64,000 bases of DNA from Cellulomonas carbonis (GTDB lineage: Bacteria > Actinomycetota > Actinomycetes > Actinomycetales > Cellulomonadaceae), in the NCBI RefSeq assembly GCF_014636275.1, contig NZ_BMEB01000001.1, positions 1,097,160-1,161,159 on the forward strand, written 5' to 3'. The translations under genes and the position numbers were made by a program. Under the pieces are notes generated by a model. It worked only from the letters and a program-made list of their open reading frames with translations. It was not told the origin of the DNA and made no database searches. Below are positions 9,488 through 17,816 of this stretch, piece after piece. Every line of letters begins with the position of its first letter. Position 1 is the stretch's first letter.

Positions 9488-10985
9488 GGTGACCCGGTCC
9501 GCGCCGGACGCGACGGGCCCGGCCACGACGCCGTCCGGCGAGGCGCCTGCCCGCCGGTCGCTGCGGGTCCGGCTGACCGCGATCACCGCGGGGCTGCTGT
9601 GCGTCGCGCTCGCCGCCGGGGCGGTGTCGCTGACGACGGTCCTGTCCCGCAGCCGCGTCGCCGCGCTCGACGACATCGTCCGCGAGCGCGCCTCGACGGT
9701 CGCGGCGCTCGCCGACGACGACCGCCTGCCGGACGCGCTCCCGGTCCGCGAGCCGGGAGAGGTCGTCCAGATCGTCGACGCGCAGGGGCGCGTGGTCGCG
9801 TCGTCGCCGAACGCGTCCCGCACGCTGCCCGTGCTCGCGGACGCCGAGGTCGAGGCCCTCCTGCGCTCCGCCGACCGGGACCCCGGCGAGGTCGTCGTCG
9901 GCGCGACCGACGCGAGCGCGTACGACGGGCCCGCGCGCGTCGCCGTCGTCGGCGCACGGCACGACGGCGAGGACGTCCTCGTCGTGGCGACCGTCCCCGT
10001 CGCGGAGGTCCGCGACCTCCTGCGCGCGCTCAGCCTCGCGCTCGTCGGCGTCGTGCCCGTGCTCACCGCGGGCCTCGCGCTCGCGGTGTGGCTCGTGCTG
10101 GGCCGGGCGCTGCGGCCGGTCGAGCAGATGCGGCGTGCGGCCGAGCAGGTCGCGGTCGCGGGCGGACCGGGCTCGATCCCCGTCGGGCCCCGCGACGACG
10201 AGCTCGCCGCGCTCGCGCGCACGCTCAACACGATGCTCGACCGCCTGGACGCCGCCGCGGCCCGCCAGCAGCGGTTCGTCGCCGACGCCGCGCACGAGCT
10301 GCGGTCGCCGCTGGCGGCCGTGCGCGCCACGGTCGACGTCGCGCGTGCGCACCCCGACGCGTACCCGGTCGCCGAGCTCGCGGCCGACCTCGAGCCCGAG
10401 GTCCTGCGCGTCCAGTCGCTCGTCGAGGACCTGCTCCTCCTCGCGCGCGTCGGCGCCCGCCCCACGCCTGCCGACGCGGCCGACCTCGCCGACGTCGTGC
10501 GCGGGGCCGTGTCGGCGTCGCGCTTCGCCGTCCCGGGCGCCGTCGTGCCGCGGCTCGAGGTGCGCGACGCCGACGCGGGGACGGTGCGCGGGGACGTCGA
10601 CGCGCTCACGCGCGTGGTCCGCAACCTGCTCGACAACGCCGCACGGCACGCCGCGGGACGCGTCGTCGTCACGGCGGGCGCGCACGAGGTCGTGGTCGAG
10701 GACGACGGCGCGGGCGTCCCCGAGGCCGACCGCGAGCGCGTGCTCGAACGCTTCGTCCGCCTCGACGAGGCGCGCGAGCGCGAGGCGGGCGGGAGCGGGC
10801 TCGGGCTCGCCATCGCTCGCGAGGTCGCGCGCGAGCACGGCGGCGACGTCCTGCTCGGCTCGTCCTCGCTGGGCGGTCTCGAGGCGCGCCTCGCACTGCC
10901 GGTCCCCCGCGCCGCGGACGCCGGGGCTACAGCCAGCCGCGCGACCGGAACACCCGGTACAGCGCGAACGACCCGCCGGCCATGA
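9480..10985 (+). CDS. Sensor histidine kinase
   Basis: 501 aa from GTG 9480, overlapping the response regulator gene by 8 nt. Two membrane helices (about 30-52 and 178-205) flank an outer sensor domain of some 125 residues. HAMP is followed by the dimerisation box FVADAAHELRSPLAAV with the phosphorylated His, then N-box NLLDNAARHA, G1 VEDDGAGV and G2 GGSGLGLAI. The last 20 residues run past the usual kinase end and overlap the convergent corA gene by 59 nt. The ligand is unknown; the neighbours suggest an envelope or export signal. Confidence 0.93.
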   Translation: MAEVTRSAPDATGPATTPSGEAPARRSLRVRLTAITAGLLCVALAAGAVSLTTVLSRSRVAALDDIVRERASTVAALADDDRLPDALPVREPGEVVQIVDAQGRVVASSPNASRTLPVLADAEVEALLRSADRDPGEVVVGATDASAYDGPARVAVVGARHDGEDVLVVATVPVAEVRDLLRALSLALVGVVPVLTAGLALAVWLVLGRALRPVEQMRRAAEQVAVAGGPGSIPVGPRDDELAALARTLNTMLDRLDAAAARQQRFVADAAHELRSPLAAVRATVDVARAHPDAYPVAELAADLEPEVLRVQSLVEDLLLLARVGARPTPADAADLADVVRGAVSASRFAVPGAVVPRLEVRDADAGTVRGDVDALTRVVRNLLDNAARHAAGRVVVTAGAHEVVVEDDGAGVPEADRERVLERFVRLDEAREREAGGSGLGLAIAREVAREHGGDVLLGSSSLGGLEARLALPVPRAADAGATASRATGTPGTARTTRRP

Positions 10986-11943
10986 GCGCGAGCGCGAACG
11001 GGTAGCCCAGCAGCCAGCCGAGCTCGGGCATGTGCTCGAAGTTCATGCCGTAGACCGTCCCGACGAGGGTCGGCGCGAAGAAGATGGCCGCCCAGGCCGA
11101 GATGCGCTTGACCTCCTCGTTCTGCTGCAGGCTCGCGTGCGTCATGGTGCGCATCTCCTCGTTCTGCCGCTGCGCCACGATCGTCGCGTTGAGGCTGAGC
11201 GCGTTCTGCAGCAGCGCGCGGAACGCGTCGACGCGCTCGACGACGCGCACCACGTGGTCCCGCACGTCACGCAGGTAGCGGCGCAGCTCGTCCTCGACGC
11301 CGTACTTCCCGGAGCCGGCGTCGAGCGCGTCGAGCATGCCGAGCAGCGGCGTCGCGGCGCGCTGGAACGCCATGACCTCGCGCAGCAGCTCGTAGATGCG
11401 ACGCGAGACGGCCGGGTCGCCGCCGAACAGCTGGTCCTCGACCTCGTCGACGTCGTTCTGCAGGCCCGCGACGACGGGCGCGTAGCCGTCCACCACCTCG
11501 TCCATGACGGCGTAGAGCACGGCCTCCGGACCGAGGCGCAGGAGGTCCGGCTGGCCCTCGAGCCGCTCGCGGACGCGGTGCAGGTCGGGGCGGTCGAGGT
11601 GACGCACCGTGACGACGAAGTCCGTGCCCGTGAAGACGTGCAGCTCGCCGAACTCGACGCGCTCCTCGGCGTCGTCGTAGTGGGCAGGGCGCAGGACCGT
11701 GAACAGCACGTCGCCGTAGCGCTCGAGCTTGGGCCGCTGGTGCGCGCGGACCGTGTCCTCGACGGCGAGGGGGTGGATCCCGAACTCCGTCGCGACCGAC
11801 CCGACCTCGGCCTCGTCGGGCCGGTAGACGCCGATCCACGCCATGCCGCCGAGCTCGCGCAGGCACTCGAACGTCGTGTCGAGCGACGCCGGCTCGGCGA
11901 CCCGCACGCCGTCGACGTAGACGGCGTTGTCGACGACCGCCAC
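10927..11943 (-). CDS. corA: CorA-family magnesium/cobalt transporter
   Basis: 338 aa. The long cytoplasmic N-terminal funnel domain (1-270) is followed by two C-terminal membrane helices. The first ends in the family signature YGMN, followed by FEHMPE in the loop, which is the selectivity motif of CorA channels. The C-terminus ends in basic residues (RVFRSRGWL), also typical. The start lies 1 nt after the stop of the VOC-deaminase gene, so the two may be cotranscribed. The 3' end overlaps the convergent histidine kinase gene by 59 nt. Confidence 0.93.
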   Translation of the reverse strand: MAVVDNAVYVDGVRVAEPASLDTTFECLRELGGMAWIGVYRPDEAEVGSVATEFGIHPLAVEDTVRAHQRPKLERYGDVLFTVLRPAHYDDAEERVEFGELHVFTGTDFVVTVRHLDRPDLHRVRERLEGQPDLLRLGPEAVLYAVMDEVVDGYAPVVAGLQNDVDEVEDQLFGGDPAVSRRIYELLREVMAFQRAATPLLGMLDALDAGSGKYGVEDELRRYLRDVRDHVVRVVERVDAFRALLQNALSLNATIVAQRQNEEMRTMTHASLQQNEEVKRISAWAAIFFAPTLVGTVYGMNFEHMPELGWLLGYPFALALMAGGSFALYRVFRSRGWL

Positions 11944-11944
11944 G

Positions 11945-12982
11945 TCACCGCCGCCCGAGCCACGCCGTGAACGGCGCGGAGACGTCGACGGTCGTGCTGC
12001 CGAGGCGGACGAGGTCGGGGCGGGCCGCCGTCACCGCGTCGCGCAGGGCCGCGTCGTCGCCGCCGAGCGCCCCCGGGACGACGTCCTTGCTCGCGGCGTA
12101 CACGATCGCGTCCACGCCGGCGGCCGCCGCGACGACGCGGCACACCGGGCACGGCTCGCAGCTCGAGTGGACGACGACGCCGCGCAGGTCGCCCGTGCCC
12201 GCGCGCCGGGCGGCGTCGCGGACGGCCTCGACCTCGGCGTGGGCCGTCGGGTCGTGCGTCGCGTCCACCGTGTTCACCCCCACGCCGACGACGACGCCGT
12301 CGCGGACCGCGACCGCCCCGAACGGCTGCCCGCCCGCTGCGACGTTGCGGCTCGCGAGCTCGACCGCGAGCGCGAGCAGCGCGGCCTCGCCACCGTCGGG
12401 CACGGGGTCGCCGACGGCGACGAGCCCGGCGCCGGGGGTCGGGCGGGTGGCCCCCTCGTTGCGCGCGACCGTCGCCGCGCCGTCGCGCGCAACCGTCGCC
12501 ACGCCGTCGTGCGCGACCGTCACCGCGCCGTCGTCGTCGGCGTCGTGCGTGCGCCCGTCCGCGCCGTCGTCGTCGGGCGCCGTGGCGAGCTCCTGGAACA
12601 CCGTGACGTGCAGCCCCTCGGGGCCGAGGAACCGCGCGTTGAGCGAGGACCACGGTGTCCGCACGGGCTCGGCGAGGACGTCCGCGCCGGCCTCGCCGAG
12701 GCGCGCCGTCACGGCCGCGGAGTCGTCGACCTCGAACGCCAGGCGCACGGGCGTGCTCGCCGCACCGCCCGTCTCGACGGCCGCGATGAACGCCGACTGC
12801 GCCGCGTTCGCGAGCTCCAGGGTCGCGCGGCCCGCATCCAGGATCGTGACCTGCGCCCCGCCGGGTCCGGCGAACGCGGCCTCCTCCGTGAGGCCGAGCG
12901 CGTCGCGGTAGAACGCGAGCGCGGCGGGCAGGTCGTCGGTGTTGAGGACGACACGGAGCTGTCGGACGGGACGCGCGGCCAT
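11945..12982 (-). CDS. Fusion of a VOC (glyoxalase-like) domain and a GuaD-type deaminase domain
   Basis: 345 aa from ATG 12982, which lies 6 nt after a TACCGT hexamer (12989-12994) and so probably has a leaderless mRNA. Residues 5-125 are a VOC domain (LRVVLNTDDLPAALAFYRDALGL at the start, GPEGLHVTVFQEL at the end). A linker of 8-residue repeats (variants of DGxATVAR, DNA near 12455-12535) follows. Residues about 185-345 are a zinc nucleoside/base deaminase: HAEVEAVRDA gives the metal His and catalytic Glu, SCEPCPVC gives the PCxxC ligands, and DPTAHAEV resembles guanine deaminase GuaD. VOC and deaminase are normally separate proteins. Substrates of both parts are inferred only by family. 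Confidence 0.88.
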   Translation of the reverse strand: MAARPVRQLRVVLNTDDLPAALAFYRDALGLTEEAAFAGPGGAQVTILDAGRATLELANAAQSAFIAAVETGGAASTPVRLAFEVDDSAAVTARLGEAGADVLAEPVRTPWSSLNARFLGPEGLHVTVFQELATAPDDDGADGRTHDADDDGAVTVAHDGVATVARDGAATVARNEGATRPTPGAGLVAVGDPVPDGGEAALLALAVELASRNVAAGGQPFGAVAVRDGVVVGVGVNTVDATHDPTAHAEVEAVRDAARRAGTGDLRGVVVHSSCEPCPVCRVVAAAAGVDAIVYAASKDVVPGALGGDDAALRDAVTAARPDLVRLGSTTVDVSAPFTAWLGRR

Positions 12983-12988
12983 GACGGC

Positions 12989-12994
12989 ACGGTA
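12989..12994 (-). promoter_or_regulatory. Predicted -10 element, leaderless VOC-deaminase mRNA
   Basis: On the minus strand TACCGT lies exactly 6 nt before the ATG at 12982. This spacing puts the expected transcription start at or next to the start codon. No Shine-Dalgarno sequence is present, which is consistent. Confidence 0.5.
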
Positions 12995-13060
12995 GGCCAC
13001 GCGTGCGACACCGCCCGTCCCCAGGCGGCGCCCGTCCGTCCGTCCGCCCACCACCGCTGC

Positions 13061-13132
13061 GCGACCTGGTCCGGCGCACCCTCCGCGACCTCGTCCGGCG
13101 CACCCTCCGCGACCTGGTCCGGCACACCCTCC
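13061..13132. repeat. 24-bp tandem repeat, 3 copies
   Basis: Three 24-bp units (starting GCGACCT, ending CACCCTCC) lie end to end at 13061-13084, 13085-13108 and 13109-13132, with single-base differences between them. They occupy the 212-bp gap between the divergent deaminase fusion and amidohydrolase genes. The unit is a multiple of three but the flanking reading frames look non-coding. Confidence 0.9.
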
Positions 13133-13194
13133 GCGCCCGGTACCGTCGGGCACACCGTCCCGCTGAGGACTCCGCAGACCCACCCGGAGGACCC

Positions 13195-14397
13195 GTGAAC
13201 CCGACCGCCCTGCTCGCCGAGGCCGAGGCGCTGCTGCCCGAGCTCGCAGCGCTGCGCCACGACCTGCACCGGATCCCCGAGATCGGGCTCGAGCTGCCCT
13301 TGACGCAGGCACGCGTCCTCGAGGCGCTCGACGGGCTGGGGCTCGAGGTGTCCACGGGCGCGGTGCTGGGCTCCGTCGTCGCCGTGCTGCGCGGCGGACG
13401 TCCCGGGCCCGCGGTCCTCCTGCGCGGTGACATGGACGCGCTGCCCGTGACCGAGGACAGCGGCGAGGCGTTCACGTCGACCCACGAGGGCGTGATGCAC
13501 GCGTGCGGTCACGACCTGCACGTCGCAGGGCTCGTGGGGGCCGCGCGCCTGCTCGCCGCGCGCCGTGACGAGCTCGCCGGGTCCGTGGTCCTGATGTTCC
13601 AGCCCGGCGAGGAGGGCTTCCACGGCGCGCGGACCATGATCGAGGAGGGCGTGCTCGACGCCGCGGGTGAGCGCGTCGTCGCCGCGTACGGCGTCCACGT
13701 CGTCTCGTCGATGGTGCCGCTGGGCGTCGTGACGGGTCGTCCGGGGACGCAGATGGCGGCGTCGGACCAGCTCTACGTGCGCGTCCGCGGGCGCGGCGGC
13801 CACGGCTCGATGCCGCACCTCGCCGCGGACCCCGTGACCGTCGCCGCCGAGATCGTGCTCGCGCTCCAGACCGCGGTGACGCGCCAGTTCGACGCGCACG
13901 ACCCGGTCGTCGTGTCCGTCGGGCGCATCGCCGCGGGAACCGTCGACAACGTCATCCCCGAGGTCGCGGAGATCGACGCGACCGTCCGCACGTTCTCGCA
14001 CGAGCAGCACGCGATGATCCCCGAGCGCCTCACGCGCGTGGCCGAGCACGTCGCGGCGGCGCACGGCCTGACCGCCGACGTCGTCTACGAGCGCGGCTAC
14101 CCGGTGACCGTCAACGACGCCGCCGAGGTCGCGCGCGCCGAGCGCGTCGTGACCGACCTGCTGGGCGAGGGCCGGTACGAGACCGCGCTGCGACCGGTGT
14201 CCGGCGCGGAGGACTTCTCCTACGTGCTGCAGGAGGTGCCCGGCGCGTTCCTCTTCGTCGGCGCCACGCCCGCGGGTGCGGACCCCGCGACGGCGCCCTA
14301 CAACCACTCGGCACAGGCGCGCTTCGACGACTCCTCGCTCGCGGTGTCGGCCGCCGTCCTCGCGGGCCTCGCGCTCGACCGCCTCGCCCAGGGCTGA
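13195..14397 (+). CDS. M20D-family amidohydrolase / metallopeptidase (hippurate hydrolase type)
   Basis: 400 aa from GTG 13195, preceded by CGGAGG. The family signatures are LLRGDMDALPV, HACGHDLHVAGLVGAA (metal-binding His and Asp), FQPGEEGFHGA (catalytic Glu pair) and the late GAEDFSYVLQEVPG. The lid domain contains GRGGHGSMPH. This is the HipO/AmhX/IAA-amino-acid hydrolase branch, which cleaves N-acyl amino acids or related amides in the cytoplasm with two metal ions. The substrate cannot be told from sequence. It is convergent with the deacetylase/glycosyltransferase gene. Confidence 0.92.
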   Translation: MNPTALLAEAEALLPELAALRHDLHRIPEIGLELPLTQARVLEALDGLGLEVSTGAVLGSVVAVLRGGRPGPAVLLRGDMDALPVTEDSGEAFTSTHEGVMHACGHDLHVAGLVGAARLLAARRDELAGSVVLMFQPGEEGFHGARTMIEEGVLDAAGERVVAAYGVHVVSSMVPLGVVTGRPGTQMAASDQLYVRVRGRGGHGSMPHLAADPVTVAAEIVLALQTAVTRQFDAHDPVVVSVGRIAAGTVDNVIPEVAEIDATVRTFSHEQHAMIPERLTRVAEHVAAAHGLTADVVYERGYPVTVNDAAEVARAERVVTDLLGEGRYETALRPVSGAEDFSYVLQEVPGAFLFVGATPAGADPATAPYNHSAQARFDDSSLAVSAAVLAGLALDRLAQG

Positions 14398-14493
14398 CGT
14401 CGGCGCGCGCGCTCGAGGCCGCCGTCGGCGCCCGCGCTCGAGGCTGACGTCCGCGACGGGGCCCCGACGCGGGTACCCACCAGCGACATGGCC

Positions 14494-16665
14494 TCAGGCG
14501 GGCACGGCGACGTCGCCCGAGCGGTGCAGCTTGTGCCACGGCAGTCGCGCGCCCGCGACGGCCGCGGCGAGCGACTCGATGACGACGAGGTAGATGAGCT
14601 GCCGGTAGAAGAGCTGCTGGAGCGGCTGGCTCCACAGCGGACGCAGGCTCTCCCTGTCGAGGCGCAGCGCGTACGCCGTCGTCGCGACCTGGACCGCCGC
14701 GAAGCCGAGCCACACGGCGCCGACGCGCGCGGCGTCGCCGGTGAGCACGCCGTAGAGCGCGATGACGTCGATCGCGGGCGCGACGAGCGGCAGCAGGACC
14801 TGGAAGACCACCATGTACGGGATGCCGACGAGGCCCAGGCGCCGGCTCGTCCCGCCCGCCGTGACGGCGCCGCGGTGCTTCCACATGCACTGGAGGGTCC
14901 CGTAGCTCCACCGGTACCGCTGACGCCAGAGGTCGCGGACGGTGCTCGGCGCCTCGGTCCACGCGCGGGCCCGCTCCTCGTGGACGACCTCGTAGCCGGC
15001 GCGCAGGACCGCCATCGTGAGGTCCGTGTCCTCCGCGAGCGTGTCGGTGCTGAGGCCTCCCGCAGCCTCGAGGGCCTCACGGCGGAACGCACCCGCCGCC
15101 CCGGGCACCGTCGTGATGCACCGCATCAGGTCGAGCAGGCGCCGGTCGAGGTTGAAACCGCTGACGTACTCCAGGTGCTGCCAGCGTCCGAGCAGGCCGC
15201 GTCGGTTGCCCACCTTGGTGTTGCCGCTGACGGCCCCGACGCGCGGGTCGCGCAGGGGCTGGACGAGCAGCCGGACGGTGGACGGCTCGAACACGGTGTC
15301 GCCGTCGAGCATGACGAGCACGTCGTGGGACGCGAGACGGGTCCCCGTGCGCAGCGCCTCGGCCTTGCCCCCGTTCTCCTGCCGCACGACCCGCACGCCC
15401 GGCAGGCCGAGGCCCTCGGCGATCTCGCCCGTGCGGTCGGTCGAGCCGTCGTCGATCACGAGGACCTCGAGCTCGGGGTGGTCGCTCCTCGCGAGCGAGC
15501 GGAGGGTGGCCTCGATGCCGACCTCCTCGTTGTAGGCGGGGACGAGCACCGTGACCGGCGGCAGCCAGGGCTCCCCCGCCACGCGTGAGGCGGACACCCG
15601 CACGTGCCGCCGCGCGAGCAGGACGACGAGCAGCGTCCGCAGCGCCGCGAGACCACCGAGGACGACGACGGACCATCCCACGACCCCGACGAGCGCCGCC
15701 GAGACCGGGACGGCCGCGAGCAGGACGGTCCCCTGCGCGACGGTCGACGCCGGCGCCGGCGGGTTCACCTCGCCCGTGAGCCCGACCGCGTCCGAGACGG
15801 TCGCGAAGGTGAACCCTGCGGCGGTGTACTCGTCGATCAGGCGCGGGAGCGCGTCCAGCAGCACCGAGGACCCGCCGCCGCCCTCCTCGAGGAGCAGCAC
15901 CACGCCGTCCTCACCCGGGGGCCGCAGCGCGCGCACGACGTCGTCGGCGGTCCGGGCCGTGCGGGCGTCCACCACCTCGTCCGCGAGCACGACCGCGTAG
16001 CCGTCGGCGGTCGCGTCCCGCACGGCGGACAGGCCCGCCTCGTCGAGCGCCTCGACGGTGGACGTGTAGGGCGGCCGTGCGAGACCCGTGCTGGCCCGCG
16101 TCGCGCCGGCGACGGCGAGCTGACCCAGCGCCGCGTCGCGCGGCGCCTCGTCCCACCGACGGTGCGACCATCCGTGCGTGCCGATCTCGTGGCCGGCGTC
16201 GAGGATCTGGCGCGTGAGCTCCGGGTGCTCCGCGGCACGGACACCGGTGAGGAAGAACGTGGCCGGCACGTCGCGCTCAGCGAGGACGTCGAGCACCGCA
16301 GCGGTGCGAGCGTCCGGGCCGTCCTCGAAGGTCAGCGCGACGGTCCGTTCGGCGGCGCGGGTGCGGACGAGGGCGCCGTCGTCGTCGACGAGGAGGACGG
16401 GTCCGCTGCCGGTGAGCGACCCCGCGTCGCCGGCGGACGGCGTCGTCCCCTCCGCGCCCGACCCGCCGGGCGCACCGACACGCGTCACCGACGCCTGGAC
16501 GGCGAGCGCGAGGAGGAGCACGAGGAGCAGGACGACGAGCAGCCACCAGTGCGGCGCGGGCAGCCGCGTGCCGCGTCCCGGACGGGCGGCACGCGCACGG
16601 CGGGCGGCGCGGGTCTCACGGGTCGCGTGGGTGGCGGCGGAGGCACCGTGTCCGGTCGGGCTCAC
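14494..16665 (-). CDS. Bifunctional NodB polysaccharide deacetylase / GT2 glycosyltransferase membrane protein
   Basis: 723 aa. One membrane helix at 40-58 follows a basic N-terminus. An external NodB domain (about 108-300) has TFEDGPD (family TFDDGPD), THGWSHRRW as the metal His pair and RPPY. A helix pair near 315-365 leads to a cytoplasmic GT2 domain with VLVPAYNEEVGI, VIDDGSTD, MLDGDTVF, AEDTDLT and QRYRW, the QxxRW motif of processive synthases. C-terminal helices follow. Such fusions would polymerise and N-deacetylate an exported hexosamine polymer, as poly-GlcNAc or hyaluronan-like synthases do; the product is inferred. It starts 19 nt after the stop of the Pro-rich membrane protein gene, so both probably form an operon. 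Confidence 0.9.
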   Translation of the reverse strand: MSPTGHGASAATHATRETRAARRARAARPGRGTRLPAPHWWLLVVLLLVLLLALAVQASVTRVGAPGGSGAEGTTPSAGDAGSLTGSGPVLLVDDDGALVRTRAAERTVALTFEDGPDARTAAVLDVLAERDVPATFFLTGVRAAEHPELTRQILDAGHEIGTHGWSHRRWDEAPRDAALGQLAVAGATRASTGLARPPYTSTVEALDEAGLSAVRDATADGYAVVLADEVVDARTARTADDVVRALRPPGEDGVVLLLEEGGGGSSVLLDALPRLIDEYTAAGFTFATVSDAVGLTGEVNPPAPASTVAQGTVLLAAVPVSAALVGVVGWSVVVLGGLAALRTLLVVLLARRHVRVSASRVAGEPWLPPVTVLVPAYNEEVGIEATLRSLARSDHPELEVLVIDDGSTDRTGEIAEGLGLPGVRVVRQENGGKAEALRTGTRLASHDVLVMLDGDTVFEPSTVRLLVQPLRDPRVGAVSGNTKVGNRRGLLGRWQHLEYVSGFNLDRRLLDLMRCITTVPGAAGAFRREALEAAGGLSTDTLAEDTDLTMAVLRAGYEVVHEERARAWTEAPSTVRDLWRQRYRWSYGTLQCMWKHRGAVTAGGTSRRLGLVGIPYMVVFQVLLPLVAPAIDVIALYGVLTGDAARVGAVWLGFAAVQVATTAYALRLDRESLRPLWSQPLQQLFYRQLIYLVVIESLAAAVAGARLPWHKLHRSGDVAVPA

Positions 16666-16684
16666 GGGGTGACCGCCTAGAGGG

Positions 16685-17323
16685 TCACGGGGCGCCAGGT
16701 GCCGGCGCCGGCGGCTCGGCCGGGGCCGGGGCCGGGGTCACCGGGTCCCCGGTGCGGCCCGGCGCGTCGTCGGCGGGAGCACCGGGGTCGGCGGGGGCGC
16801 CCGTGCCGTCGGACCGGCCGGGAGCGGTGGCCGCGGAGCCGGGCGCGGGGTCCGGCGCGGGCTCGGGCGCCGGGTCCGCGACCGGCCCGGGCTCCGGAGC
16901 GGGCTCCGGAGCAGGCTCGGGGTCGGGGTCGGGGTCGGGTGCCACCGTCGGGTCGGTGTCCCCCTCGTCAGCGGCGGCCGGTGCGACCGCGGCCGTGCGG
17001 CCCTGCAACGCTTCGGTCGCCGCCTGCGTGGTGCGGGCGGGCGTCCCGCCCGGGGAGCGACTGTCGTCCGTGCCGGGTTGCGGTCCGGGTGCAGTCACGT
17101 CCGGTCCCTGGTCGGCTCGCGCGGGCGGGGCCGGTTCCTGGGCGAGCACGGTGCCGAGGCCCGGTACGTCGAGCCCACCCAGCGGGAGGAGCACCGCGCC
17201 GAGCGCGAGCGCGACGCCACCGCCGAGCCCGAGGCCCGCGCCCGCCGTGACCCGTCGCGTGAGTCGTGCGCGGCGACCCGTGGGGTCGACGAAGACGGGT
17301 CCCGTCCTCCGGTCCTGATCCAT
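16685..17323 (-). CDS. Membrane-anchored Pro/Asp/Glu-rich protein, function unknown
   Basis: 212 aa from ATG 17323 with GGAGGG upstream. A basic cytoplasmic start (RRARLTRRV) precedes one membrane helix (about 25-50, GAGLGLGGGVALALGAVLLPL). The outer part is low complexity: Pro/Ala-rich with a run of DPDPDPEPAPEPAPEP and further PA repeats up to the C-terminus, so probably an extended wall-spanning stalk. No catalytic domain is visible. The position just upstream of the deacetylase/glycosyltransferase suggests a role with that surface polysaccharide system, but this is inference. Confidence 0.7.
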   Translation of the reverse strand: MDQDRRTGPVFVDPTGRRARLTRRVTAGAGLGLGGGVALALGAVLLPLGGLDVPGLGTVLAQEPAPPARADQGPDVTAPGPQPGTDDSRSPGGTPARTTQAATEALQGRTAAVAPAAADEGDTDPTVAPDPDPDPEPAPEPAPEPGPVADPAPEPAPDPAPGSAATAPGRSDGTGAPADPGAPADDAPGRTGDPVTPAPAPAEPPAPAPGAP

Positions 17324-17481
17324 CGCGCCCTCCGTCCGTCCGCCGAGGAGTGTGCCACGGCCGCCCGGGCCCGGTCCTGCCAGGGCGTCCCGGCCCGTCC
17401 GCTCCTCGCCGGCACACGCGCGCACGGCGTCGTCGTGGGGCGGCGTCGTGAGGCGGCGTCGTGCGGCGGCGCGTGAGGCGT

Positions 17482-17585
17482 GTCGTGCGGCGGCGTCGTG
17501 CGGCGGCGTCGTGCGGCGGCGTCGTGCGGCGGCGTCGTGCGGCGGCGTCGTGCGGCGGCGTCGTGCGGCGGCGTCGTGCGGCGGC
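17482..17585. repeat. 13-bp minisatellite, 8 perfect copies, in a 493-bp gap
   Basis: GTCGTGCGGCGGC is repeated eight times without change, with degenerate copies on both sides (about 17437-17481 and 17586-17632) in which GTGAGG replaces GTGCGG. Because 13 is not a multiple of three and the unit contains no stop, every frame reads the same 13-residue repeat, which produces spurious long ORFs. The rest of the gap (17324-17816) between divergent genes holds their promoters; I see no other gene in it. Confidence 0.95.
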
Positions 17586-17816
17586 GCGTGAGGCGGCGTC
17601 GTGCGGCGGCGCGTGAGGCGTCGTCGTGAGGCCCGGGGGTCGCCGTCGTGAAGGCGGCCCGGTCGTCGTCGGGCGCCCCTCGTCGTCCCCCCTCCCGCGT
17701 CGCTCGTCGGCGCGGCGGCCCCACCCCCGTGCCTCGCCCCCGGCCTTGACGACCGCCGTCCGGCGGCGCACGGTGCTCGTGGGACGCCGCCCGTCCCTCG
17801 ACACCCTGGGGGGACG

